Positions 9,195 to 17,259 of a DNA stretch of 64,000 nt are shown in pieces. Position numbers and translations under genes: made by a program. This DNA comes from Tateyamaria omphalii (GTDB lineage: Bacteria > Pseudomonadota > Alphaproteobacteria > Rhodobacterales > Rhodobacteraceae): assembly GCF_014651375.1 (NCBI RefSeq), contig NZ_BMWT01000001.1, positions 856,501 to 920,500 on the forward strand, in the 5' to 3' direction. The notes under the pieces are model-generated. The model searched no databases, had not been told where the DNA came from, and worked only from the letters and a program-made list of their open reading frames with translations. The first letter of the stretch is position 1. Each line of letters begins with the position of its first letter.

Positions 9195-9227
9195 AAAAAG
9201 AGGGGACGGGCGCCTGCCCATCCCCTC
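9195..9227 (-). terminator. Intrinsic terminator or attenuator between xsc and pta
   Basis: On the minus strand, arms GAGGGGATGGGC and GCCCGTCCCCTC (9216-9227 and 9200-9211) form a 12-bp stem with one T-G wobble and loop AGGC. TTTTTC follows. It sits in the 66-bp gap between the xsc stop and pta start, which should lower pta-ackA transcription relative to xsc. Confidence 0.8.
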
Positions 9228-9240
9228 GGGTCTTAGCAGA

Positions 9241-11022
9241 TTACGCAGAGACTTGCGGAACCATATCGTCTTTGGAGATGCCAGCCACTTCGACAGGCTT
9301 CTTCATCGCGTCGCGGCGGAACGGGTCGCCCAGTTCTTGGTTGATCATGGCTTCGATCAGCGTGGTGATGCCGTTTTCCATCTGATCTTTGATCGCCTGG
9401 TTCAGGGCTGCTGTCAGCTCTTCCTGCGTGCGGGCGACAACACCCTTCAGGCCACAGGCATTTGCGATGCCTGCATAGGACACCTGCTCGTCCAGCTCGG
9501 TCCCGACGAAGTTGTCGTCGAACCACAGGGTCGAGTTCCGCTTTTCCGCACCCCACTGGTAGTTGCGGAAGACGATCTGCGTGATGGCAGGCCATTCGCC
9601 GCGGCCAATCGCTGTCAGTTCGTTCACTGCGATGCCGAAGGCGCCGTCACCAGCAAAGCCTACAACTGGAACCTCGGGCTGGCCGATTTTCGCGCCCACG
9701 ATGGCGGGCAGGCCGTAGCCGCAGGGACCGAACAGGCCAGGTGCGAGATACTTCCGACCTTCCTCGAAGGAGGGATAGGCGTTGCCGATGGCGCAGTTGT
9801 TACCGATGTCGGAGGAGATGATCGCCTCGACCGGCAGCGCCGATTGGATTGCACGCCACGCCATACGAGGGCTCATCCAATCTGGCTTGGCTGCACGCGC
9901 GCGCTCGTTCCAGTTGGTGCCGGGATCGTCCTGCTCTTCGTTCATGGACGTCAGTTCCTGGGCCCATGCCGATTTGGTTTGCGCGATCTTGTCTTTGCGT
10001 GCTTCGCGGCCTGCGTCGCCCGCATCATCCGCCAGTTGCGACAGGATGCCGTTGGCCACCTTGGCAGCGTCACCCACGATGCCCACGGTGACTTTCTTGG
10101 TCAGGCCGATGCGGTCAGGGTTGATGTCGACCTGGATGATTTTCGCATCCGTGGGCCAGTAGTCGATGCCGTAGCCGGGCAGGGTCGAGAATGGGTTGAG
10201 GCGGGTGCCGAGGCACAGAACCACGTCCGCTTCGGAAATCAGCTGCATGCCAGCTTTGGAGCCGTTGTAGCCAAGCGGGCCAGCAAACAGCGGGTGGTTG
10301 CCGGGGAAGGCGTCGTTGTGTTGGTAGCCCACGCAAACAGGCGCAGTCAGACGCTCGGCCAGTTCTTGCGACGCGGCTAGGCCACCTTTGGACAGAACAA
10401 CACCGGCACCGTTCAGGATGACAGGGTTCTTGGCTTCGGACAGGATCGCGGCTGCTTCGGCAACCGAGTTCTGGCCGCCTGGGGACGCTTCGAATTCGAT
10501 CGGGTCAGGGATTTCGATGTCGATAACCTGAGTCCAGAAGTCACGCGGGATGTTCAGCTGGGCCGGACCGGACAAGCGCTTGGCCTGGCTGATGACACGG
10601 GTCAGAACTTCGGCCACGCGGGACGGATCGCGTACTTCTTCTTGATAGGCGACCATGTCTTCGAACAGTTTCATCTGTTCAACTTCCTGGAAGCCACCCT
10701 GACCAATTGTCTTGTTTGCTGCCTGTGGTGTCACCAGCAGCAGTGGTGTGTGGTTCCAGTACGCGGTTTTCACAGCTGTCACGAAGTTGGTGATGCCGGG
10801 GCCGTTTTGGGCAATCATCATCGACATCTTGCCGGTGGCGCGTGTGAAGCCATCGGACATCATGCCGGCGGACCCTTCGTGGGCGCAGTCCCAGAATTTG
10901 ATGCCCGCATCGGGGAAGATGTCGGAAATGGGCATCATGGCCGAGCCGATAATGCCAAAGGCATGCTCAATCCCGTGGCGCTGCAGGCACTTCACGAATG
11001 CTTCTTCGGTGGTCATCTTCAT
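9241..11022 (-). CDS. xsc: Sulfoacetaldehyde acetyltransferase
   Basis: A 593-residue thiamine-diphosphate enzyme that splits sulfoacetaldehyde with phosphate into acetyl phosphate and sulfite, the key desulfonation step of taurine breakdown. The cofactor Glu (Glu49, CAHEGSAGMMSDG), the central FAD/NAD-like domain and the C-terminal GDGAFG...NYQWGAEKRN ThDP motif are present. The overall sequence follows Xsc rather than acetolactate synthase. A GGAG ribosome site precedes the ATG at 11022. Two CTGG-type boxes lie upstream (11106-11137). Neighbours tauR, pta, ackA and soeABC make the assignment secure. Confidence 0.96.
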   Translation of the reverse strand: MKMTTEEAFVKCLQRHGIEHAFGIIGSAMMPISDIFPDAGIKFWDCAHEGSAGMMSDGFTRATGKMSMMIAQNGPGITNFVTAVKTAYWNHTPLLLVTPQAANKTIGQGGFQEVEQMKLFEDMVAYQEEVRDPSRVAEVLTRVISQAKRLSGPAQLNIPRDFWTQVIDIEIPDPIEFEASPGGQNSVAEAAAILSEAKNPVILNGAGVVLSKGGLAASQELAERLTAPVCVGYQHNDAFPGNHPLFAGPLGYNGSKAGMQLISEADVVLCLGTRLNPFSTLPGYGIDYWPTDAKIIQVDINPDRIGLTKKVTVGIVGDAAKVANGILSQLADDAGDAGREARKDKIAQTKSAWAQELTSMNEEQDDPGTNWNERARAAKPDWMSPRMAWRAIQSALPVEAIISSDIGNNCAIGNAYPSFEEGRKYLAPGLFGPCGYGLPAIVGAKIGQPEVPVVGFAGDGAFGIAVNELTAIGRGEWPAITQIVFRNYQWGAEKRNSTLWFDDNFVGTELDEQVSYAGIANACGLKGVVARTQEELTAALNQAIKDQMENGITTLIEAMINQELGDPFRRDAMKKPVEVAGISKDDMVPQVSA

Positions 11023-11105
11023 GGGGCAGTCTCCAATAGAGGCGGGGGCGTCGAATCGCCCCGGAAATGTTCCAACAGACGTTACTGTTGTGGTGGATGC
11101 TGGGT

Positions 11106-11137
11106 TAGGGCCAGTTGTGATCTCCGAATAAGTCCAG
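11106..11137 (-). promoter_or_regulatory. Candidate TauR operator upstream of xsc
   Basis: Minus-strand direct repeat CTGGACTTA (11137-11129) and CTGGCCCTA (11114-11106), start-to-start spacing 23 bp, lying 84-115 bp upstream of the xsc ATG. The same pair at the same 23-bp spacing occurs between tpa and tauA, and a 22-bp version lies upstream of tauR. From memory, the Rhodobacter capsulatus TauR site is also a CTGGAC-type direct repeat. Confidence 0.7.
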
Positions 11138-11138
11138 G

Positions 11139-12596
11139 CTAGTTTGGCAGTGTTTGTGCGATCAGTCCAATTCCATCCTTGATCCGATCGACGTGAATTG
11201 AGGAATATCCAAGGCGGTAGAAGCCTTTGGGTTGATCATCACCGGAAAAGAATGCGTGACCCGGTTCGATCAGCACACCTGTCTCTTGCAGCCGTTGCGC
11301 CAAGTCGCGTGTGTCCACCCCATTTGGTGCGCGCATCCAGTAGGAAGAGCCGCCAAAGGCGCCCTGGCCTGCGATGTCCAGCCCGTGCGCTTCGATGGCG
11401 GCCTGCATCGCATCCCGGCGGACGTGCAATGCGGCCCCCATCTTGCGGATTTGTGCATCGTAGTGACCCATCGACAGGAAGTAGGCTGCGGTGCGTTGAA
11501 TGTGACCCGGCGGGTGGCGCAGAACGGATGTGCGCAGGGCGCGAGCTTCGCGCACAAAGGGCTCTGAACCAACGAGATAGCCCAAGCGCAGCCCCGGGAA
11601 CAACGACTTGGAAAAGCTGCCAACATAGATCACGCGCCCGTCCGTATCCATGGATTTGAGGGCCGGTGAGGGCGGGTTGAGAAAAGACATCTCAAACTCG
11701 TAATCATCTTCGACAATCAGGGCATCCAGTTCCCGTGCGCGGTCCAGCAATGCTTGCCGCCGTGCTATGGGCATTGTGGATGTCGTTGGGCATTGGTGGC
11801 TGGGCGTGGAAAAGATCACGTCCGTATCCGGGGGGATGCCATCCGGGGGCAGCCCGTCCCGGTCCACGCGCACAGGCGCGAGGTGGCAGCGGGACTGGTT
11901 CAGAATCTCGCGCAGCGCGGGGTAGCAAGGGTCTTCGAACGCGGCGGTTCGGCGTTGCGTGAGCAGGATCTGCGCGGCCAACCACAGCGCGTTCTGCGCA
12001 CCGAGCGTGATGAGAATCTGGTCTGCGTTTGCCGAGATGCCGCGGCGGGGCAGCGTGTTGCGCTGTATGAACTCGATAAGCTGTGGGTCGTCCTGATCAA
12101 AATAGTCGGATGTCAGGGCTGCGAAATCCCTTTGACCTAGGGCCTGCAGCGCACATTGACGCCAGTTTGCATGATCAAAGAGCTGTGGGTCTGTTTGCCC
12201 ATAGATGAACGGGTATTTGAATCGTGCCCAATCCTGCGGTTTGCTGAGTGTGTGCCCGCCTGAGAAGCGCTGTCCGATGGCGCGTGTCCAGTCCACCGCA
12301 TCGCCGGATGCGGGTTGTGGCTGGTAGCTTGGCGGGACGGGTGCATTTGCTGACACGTAGTAGCCCGACCGCCCGCGTGCGGTCAGATAGTCCGAGGCGA
12401 CGAGTTCAGTATACGCCAGCGTGACCGTGATGCGACTGATGCCCAGATGCGCGGCCAGTTTGCGGGTGGAGGGCAGTTTTTCACCCGATCCAAAGCGCCC
12501 CGACAGGATGCCATGCGCGATCATCTGCTGCACTTGGCTTTGCAGCGTGCCCTGATGTCCCGGCTGTAAGAAGAAGGTTTCGACTGGAAGTGCCAT
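11139..12596 (-). CDS. tauR: TauR, MocR-type (GntR/aminotransferase-fold) activator of taurine genes
   Basis: A 485-residue regulator. Residues about 15-85 form a GntR winged helix (SGEKLPSTRKLAAHLGISRI). The rest is a class-I aminotransferase-like domain with the PLP Lys in GSFSKSLFPGLRLGYL. TauR activates taurine catabolism genes in alphaproteobacteria, with PLP/taurine as the sensed ligand. It is 116 bp upstream of xsc on the same strand. Its stop codon touches the distal box of the xsc operator. A CTGG repeat pair in its own upstream region suggests autoregulation. MocR paralogues exist for other amino compounds, so the name rests on motif plus context. Confidence 0.88.
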   Translation of the reverse strand: MALPVETFFLQPGHQGTLQSQVQQMIAHGILSGRFGSGEKLPSTRKLAAHLGISRITVTLAYTELVASDYLTARGRSGYYVSANAPVPPSYQPQPASGDAVDWTRAIGQRFSGGHTLSKPQDWARFKYPFIYGQTDPQLFDHANWRQCALQALGQRDFAALTSDYFDQDDPQLIEFIQRNTLPRRGISANADQILITLGAQNALWLAAQILLTQRRTAAFEDPCYPALREILNQSRCHLAPVRVDRDGLPPDGIPPDTDVIFSTPSHQCPTTSTMPIARRQALLDRARELDALIVEDDYEFEMSFLNPPSPALKSMDTDGRVIYVGSFSKSLFPGLRLGYLVGSEPFVREARALRTSVLRHPPGHIQRTAAYFLSMGHYDAQIRKMGAALHVRRDAMQAAIEAHGLDIAGQGAFGGSSYWMRAPNGVDTRDLAQRLQETGVLIEPGHAFFSGDDQPKGFYRLGYSSIHVDRIKDGIGLIAQTLPN

Positions 12597-12610
12597 GCCT
12601 TCAGGATATT

Positions 12611-12641
12611 CTGGACTTAGTCAGAAATCAATCTGGCATTA
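12611..12641 (+). promoter_or_regulatory. Candidate TauR box pair upstream of tauR
   Basis: Direct repeat CTGGACTTA (12611-12619) and CTGGCATTA (12633-12641) on the plus strand, 22 bp apart. It begins 15 bp before the tauR start codon and so could cover the tauR promoter or leader, suggesting autoregulation. The first box is identical to the distal xsc box. Confidence 0.6.
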
Positions 12642-12720
12642 AAGTGCAGCGAAAAGAAAAGTGACTGCGTGGACCATGATTACAGGGGTCTCAATTAATG
12701 AGATGATTTGTATCATTATT

Positions 12721-12767
12721 GCTTTGTGACCGCAAGGTGCTTTGCGCAAACCGCAGTACGCTTTGCG
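12721..12767. repeat. Three short GCTTTGyG repeats between tauR and the LysR gene
   Basis: GCTTTGTG (12721), GCTTTGCG (12739) and GCTTTGCG (12760) in direct orientation, 18 and 21 bp apart, with the palindrome TTTGCGCAAA around the second. The 250-bp stretch 12597-12849 otherwise holds the TauR boxes and no convincing gene. The repeats may be an operator for a neighbouring regulator, or chance. Confidence 0.3.
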
Positions 12768-12849
12768 GATGTTACCACTCCAATAAAAGGTAAGGCCTTG
12801 GAAAACAGCCGAGGTTTCTGTTTTTGGCTTCAACAGCTGTTATGTGTTT

Positions 12850-13719
12850 TTAAGCGTGCGCGCTGTCCAACAGTGATGCGAGGGCATCCGTTCGCGCGGC
12901 CAGTGCGCCTTGTCGCAAGGTTGCCAATACAAGAACCCTGCGCAGCGGCTTGGGCAAAGGTATCTTTTGTACTGACCCGGTTCGATATCGGTCCACATCC
13001 GGTTCAGGAAGCAATGTGAAGCCAAGCCCGCTGGTGACGCACTCCATGATGGCTTCGAGATTATCCAGAACAACCGTATTGGTGGCTGTTTGGCGATCAT
13101 GCTGCGCCATTTCGTTGGCGATGAGCTTTCCGATTCCGGTGTCTGGCATGAAATGGAAGAACGGGTGCTTGGCAAAGAGCCCGCGCATACCATCCGCCAT
13201 CAACGTCGAATGCGCAGCAAAGACGAACGGCTCTTCGCGAATGACAGTCGCTGACAATGCGTCGGGCAGGCCATCTGCATCTGTCAGCACGGCAGCGTCG
13301 ATCTGACCGGCAAGAACCTTGTCCTGCAGGGGTCTTGAGAGGCCCGTCTCGAATTCGAATGTCGCGCCGGGTGCATTCTTTCGTGCATTCTCCAGGAAAC
13401 CCGGCAGCAACCGTACAGCGGCTGTTGTGATGAAGCCCAGCCGGAACCGTCCAACCAAGGAATCGCTCGGACGGCACAGTTCAACCAGGCCGTCTTCTTT
13501 CTGTAGCAGCGCGGCGGCCTCCTGAACGACGGAGCGTCCAATTGGCGTCAGGCGAGGGGGGCGCACGGAGCGGTCGAACAGATCAACTGCCAACTCGCTT
13601 TCTAACGCTTTCATCTGCATGGAGAGCGCTGGGAGCGTCATGTTCAATTGGCCCGCTGCCTTGGCGAATGACCCAACTGTCGAAATCTTGACCAGGCTTC
13701 TCAGTGCACGTGTCTGCAT
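12850..13719 (-). CDS. LysR-family transcriptional regulator (divergent from desulfinase-like gene)
   Basis: A 289-residue LysR regulator with an N-terminal helix-turn-helix (TVGSFAKAAGQLNMTLPALSMQMKALE). The effector domain contains the typical FITTAAVRLLPGFL and CVTSGLGFTLLPEP segments. I chose the ATG at 13719 (MQTRALRSLVK), which fits the family start. A TTG at 13749 would add ten residues. It is divergent from the acyl-CoA-dehydrogenase-like gene, with under 100 bp between the starts, the classic arrangement for a LysR regulator of its neighbour. The ligand is unknown; a C3 sulfinate or its CoA ester would fit the context. Confidence 0.85.
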   Translation of the reverse strand: MQTRALRSLVKISTVGSFAKAAGQLNMTLPALSMQMKALESELAVDLFDRSVRPPRLTPIGRSVVQEAAALLQKEDGLVELCRPSDSLVGRFRLGFITTAAVRLLPGFLENARKNAPGATFEFETGLSRPLQDKVLAGQIDAAVLTDADGLPDALSATVIREEPFVFAAHSTLMADGMRGLFAKHPFFHFMPDTGIGKLIANEMAQHDRQTATNTVVLDNLEAIMECVTSGLGFTLLPEPDVDRYRTGSVQKIPLPKPLRRVLVLATLRQGALAARTDALASLLDSAHA

Positions 13720-13812
13720 AACTTCAGGGCTTCTGAATATGGTATTCAATCTTATTCGATTGCTCTGAATTTTGGCAAGCGTAACTTAGTGCTAAAACCG
13801 AGGGACTCTTCC

Positions 13813-15030
13813 ATGACACATCCTCTTGTTGACGTCGCAAGGGAACTCGCACCGGGTTTTGATAGGCGTGCCGCCCATTGGGATACAACCTGCAGCTACT
13901 GCTGGCAGAATGTGAAAGAGCTTGCAGATGTCGGGATCATGGGCATGTCCATCCCGCAAGAGTTCGGTGGGCGCGGCGCGGATTTCCTTGATGTGGCAAT
14001 GGTTGTCGAAGAGATTGCCAAGGCTTGTACCCTCACAGCCCGCATCGTCGTCGAGGCAAACATGGGCGGGATCAGTGCTGTCATGGCCTATGGTACGGAG
14101 GCCCAGAAAGCCTTTTGCGCGCCGCATGTGCTGGCCGGGGACAAGCCTGCCATCTGCATTACCGAGCCGGAAGCTGGAAGTGCAGCCACGGAAATGCGCA
14201 CAACGGCGCGTAAGCGCGGTTCGTCATACATCCTGAATGGAACGAAGCATTGGATTACCGGGGGCGGCGTGTCGAAGCTTCATCTTGTTTTTGCACGGGT
14301 GTTGGACGAGGCCGGGAGCGACCTTGGTATTGGCGGCTTCATTGTATTTGCTGATCAGTCGGCAGGGGATGTACCGGACGGTTTCCATGTCGTTGGGCGC
14401 GAACGCACGATGGGATTGTGCGGGATGCCGGAGGCAGAGCTGCGTTTTGAGGATGTTGAGGTCGATAAGAAATGGCTTCTTGTCCCGCCGTCCGGCTTGC
14501 GACGCGGGTTTGCGGATCTGATGAACGCCTACAACTCGCAACGTGTGGGGGCGGGCACGATTGCGATGGGGGTCGCGGCAGGGGCGCTGGGCCATGCGCA
14601 ACGTTACTTGCTGGAGCGCGAGCAGTTTGGTCGCCCCCTGGCTGAATTCCAGGGGCTGCAATGGATGCTTGCAGACATGGACACACAGGTCCATGCCGCG
14701 CGTTTGCTGTTGCATGATGCGGCCCGGTCTCGCGGACCCGGTGGCAGTCTCTTTCCAGACATGACAGCGGCAGCGCGGGCCAAGCTCTTTGCGTCTGAGA
14801 TGGCAATCAAAGTCGTCAATGATGCGCTTCAGATGTTCGGTGCGCGCGGCTACAGCGAGCGCGAGCCGCTGGAGCGGATGTATCGTGATGTGCGGATGTT
14901 CACTATTGGTGGGGGCACGGCGCAAATTTTGCGCACCCAGATCGCCGGGAACGTCCTTGGCATCAAAACCCCGCAGATGCGCGGTGGGTATGTTCAAACC
15001 CCGAGCGTTCCGCGGTTTGTTGCGGAGTAG
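13813..15030 (+). CDS. acd: Acyl-CoA-dehydrogenase-fold protein, likely 3-sulfinopropanoyl-CoA desulfinase
   Basis: A 405-residue flavoprotein of the acyl-CoA dehydrogenase superfamily (ITEPEAGSAATEM FAD region, REQFGRPLAEFQGLQ, C-terminal GGGTAQILRTQIAG). Neither known catalytic base is present. The IYEGT-type Glu position reads IGGGT (365-369) and the LDLER-type Glu reads NSQR (Gln243). From memory, the Advenella mimigardefordensis 3-sulfinopropanoyl-CoA desulfinase has exactly Gln246 and Gly there, plus a substrate-binding Arg84 in a GRITVDSN segment. Here Arg77 lies in ARIVVEAN. It would release sulfite and propanoyl-CoA. The ATG at 13813 follows AGGGA. The neighbouring sulfite oxidase genes support this role. 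A different ACAD-like lyase cannot be excluded. Confidence 0.72.
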   Translation: MTHPLVDVARELAPGFDRRAAHWDTTCSYCWQNVKELADVGIMGMSIPQEFGGRGADFLDVAMVVEEIAKACTLTARIVVEANMGGISAVMAYGTEAQKAFCAPHVLAGDKPAICITEPEAGSAATEMRTTARKRGSSYILNGTKHWITGGGVSKLHLVFARVLDEAGSDLGIGGFIVFADQSAGDVPDGFHVVGRERTMGLCGMPEAELRFEDVEVDKKWLLVPPSGLRRGFADLMNAYNSQRVGAGTIAMGVAAGALGHAQRYLLEREQFGRPLAEFQGLQWMLADMDTQVHAARLLLHDAARSRGPGGSLFPDMTAAARAKLFASEMAIKVVNDALQMFGARGYSEREPLERMYRDVRMFTIGGGTAQILRTQIAGNVLGIKTPQMRGGYVQTPSVPRFVAE

Positions 15031-15046
15031 GTGTCTCCCCGCAACC

Positions 15047-17179
15047 TCAGGCCGTTTTCCGGCTGATCTGCAATCCGCGGAACAGCAATGTGCCACCAAT
15101 GGCGATGCCGATCAGGTCGGTTTGCCAGGACCCTGAGATCATGCACAGCGCACCGGCTAGAAGGATCAGACGGATCACTGGTCCGGCCGGTCCAATGAAC
15201 CAGCCCTGCACGGATCCCGCCAGCATGTAGACCCCAACCAGGGCCGTCACCATGTTGCGCAAGATGATGTACCACGGTGCCTCCATCAGCAGGCCGGGGC
15301 TGTAGAAGAACATGAACGGCACGATGAAGGCGGCGAGGCCGACCTTGAAGCTGGTGACCGAGGTGCGCATCGGCTCGGACCCCGCAATGGCAGCACCTGC
15401 ATAGGCAGCCAGCGCAACAGGCGGCGTGATGGCAGAGACCACCGCGAAATAGAAAACGAAGAAATGCGCGACCAGCGGTTTGATCCCGATCTCGATCAGC
15501 CCTGGGGCGACGACAGAGGCGGCAACGGCGTAGGCCGCCGTCGTCGGCATGCCCATACCAAGGATGATGGCGATCATCATCGCAAAGATCAGTGCGAGCA
15601 ACGTGCTTTGTTGTGCAAGATCGAACAGCAGGTTGGAAAAGCGCGCGCCGACGCCGGTCAGAGAGATAACCCCAACGATCAGACCGGCACAGGCACATAC
15701 CGTGATAATCTGAATGCACATGCGCCCACCAAGGCCAAGCGCTTCGTAAATCTGGCGCGGGCCCATTCGGTAGGGTGTCAACCAGCTGACCACCGCGGCA
15801 CTGGCGATGGCGAGGGTGCCCGCGCGGATCACGGAATAGCCCGCAAAGAGCGCCCCGATCAGGATCACGATGGGCAGGAACAGATACACCTGACGTATCA
15901 GGTCCTTTAGCCTGGGCAATTCGTCCGCCCGCATGCCGCGCATACCTGTCCGGCTCGCCTCAAAATCCACCATCAGGTAGATCGAAGCGAAGTAGAGGAT
16001 GGCGGGTATTAGGGCTGCGACGACCAATTCCGTGTACGGAATGCCGGTGATCTCGGCCATGATGAAGGCGCCTGCGCCCATAATCGGTGGCATGATCTGC
16101 CCGCCGGTGGAGGCGGCCGCTTCGATTGCGCCAGCTGATTGAGGGCGGTAGCCCACCTTCTTCATCAGCGGAATGGTCAGTGAGCCGGTGGACACCACGT
16201 TGCCTGCCGACGTGCCGTTGATCATGCCCATGAGGCCGGAGGCCAGAACCGATACTTTGGCCGGGCCACCGCGCGCACGTCCTGCTACGGCGAAAGAGAA
16301 GTTCACGAAATAATCGCCCACCTTGGAGCTTTGCAGGAAGGCGGCAAAGACGATGAACAGAATGATGTAGGTAGATGACACTGCGGTCGTTGGCCCTAAC
16401 ACGCCGTTGTCCGTAAAGACATAGGTGAAGAAGCGCTTGGCGTCATAGCCGCGATGTTCAAGGAAACCCGGCATCCACGGGCCCATGAATGCATAGGCAA
16501 TAAACACAAGCGCGATCACGACGAGAGCCATGCCAGCCACACGCCGTGTCATCTCGGCAATGAGGACAACGATGGCGAAAGCCGCCCAGCCATTGTTCGG
16601 GTCAGCAAAAGGCGTTCCCGCCCGCAGGCGCAGGGACAGAGTATCGAGGCTGAAAAGGACGAAGCCGAAGCTCGCCAACGTGGCGATGATCAGTGCAATA
16701 TCGGAGATAGGGAGTTGGTTCTGGCGTGCGGGATACACCCAGCCAGTTACCACGGCCAACAGTGTTCCACCCGCCAGTGTCCAGCCGAAAATGGCCAGGG
16801 TCCACTCGGGTGGTGCGGATTGCCCAGGTTCAAAGAACCACATGGCAGCAAGAACGGAACCGAGCGCAAGCGTTGTCGCAATCAGCGACAGGACCCCGAG
16901 ACCGACGGACAGTCGGCTTGATTGACCACTTTCCTGGGCTGGCCGAACGGAGAGTGCAGAGCTTAGGACAAAGCCCAGGATTAACGCCCCGGCAATGTGC
17001 ATGATCCGAAATGCCCATGTTTCCAGAGGCGCGATGTTCAAGACATAGAGGTGCCAGGCACTGTAGAGGGCGCAGAGCAGAAACCCGACTTTCGCCAACA
17101 AAGTTGTGTTTTGTGGATCAGGCGCGCTGTCGACGTCTGTTGGAAGCTTGAGGTCAGGAGCGGCTTGCGTGTCGGTCAT
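15047..17179 (-). CDS. TRAP transporter fused permease (4TM-12TM), TAXI type
   Basis: A 710-residue inner-membrane protein with many helices. It is of the fused small/large permease (TRAP-T 4TM/12TM) class with GLMGMINGTSAGNVVSTGSLTIPLMKK-like sequence and LTGVGARFSNLL. It is powered by an ion gradient and works with the TAXI receptor encoded 80 bp upstream. The ATG at 17179 has a GAGGGA site. It is convergent with the desulfinase-like gene (16 bp apart) and lies inside the sulfonate region. The substrate is not readable from sequence; an organic acid, possibly a sulfinate or sulfonate, is inferred from the neighbours. Confidence 0.88.
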   Translation of the reverse strand: MTDTQAAPDLKLPTDVDSAPDPQNTTLLAKVGFLLCALYSAWHLYVLNIAPLETWAFRIMHIAGALILGFVLSSALSVRPAQESGQSSRLSVGLGVLSLIATTLALGSVLAAMWFFEPGQSAPPEWTLAIFGWTLAGGTLLAVVTGWVYPARQNQLPISDIALIIATLASFGFVLFSLDTLSLRLRAGTPFADPNNGWAAFAIVVLIAEMTRRVAGMALVVIALVFIAYAFMGPWMPGFLEHRGYDAKRFFTYVFTDNGVLGPTTAVSSTYIILFIVFAAFLQSSKVGDYFVNFSFAVAGRARGGPAKVSVLASGLMGMINGTSAGNVVSTGSLTIPLMKKVGYRPQSAGAIEAAASTGGQIMPPIMGAGAFIMAEITGIPYTELVVAALIPAILYFASIYLMVDFEASRTGMRGMRADELPRLKDLIRQVYLFLPIVILIGALFAGYSVIRAGTLAIASAAVVSWLTPYRMGPRQIYEALGLGGRMCIQIITVCACAGLIVGVISLTGVGARFSNLLFDLAQQSTLLALIFAMMIAIILGMGMPTTAAYAVAASVVAPGLIEIGIKPLVAHFFVFYFAVVSAITPPVALAAYAGAAIAGSEPMRTSVTSFKVGLAAFIVPFMFFYSPGLLMEAPWYIILRNMVTALVGVYMLAGSVQGWFIGPAGPVIRLILLAGALCMISGSWQTDLIGIAIGGTLLFRGLQISRKTA

Positions 17180-17207
17180 TTTCGTATCCCTCGGCACATG
17201 CAAAGAC

Positions 17208-17231
17208 GCACCCTGCCATCAGACAGGGTGC
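17208..17231 (-). terminator. Intercistronic hairpin between TAXI receptor and TRAP permease genes
   Basis: An 8-bp perfect stem GCACCCTG / CAGGGTGC (17208-17215 and 17224-17231) with an 8-base loop, without a strong T-run. It probably stabilises the receptor mRNA or limits read-through into the permease gene. Confidence 0.55.
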
Positions 17232-17259
17232 GCCTGCGATGTCAATCGGCGTTCAGGCC

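Noticed and set aside
9253..10380. 375-codon plus-strand frame opposite xsc
   Set aside because: Shadow of xsc with no ribosome site or domain.
12639..12833. 64-codon minus-strand frame between tauR and the LysR gene
   Set aside because: No ribosome site, no recognisable feature, and it overlaps regulatory repeats.
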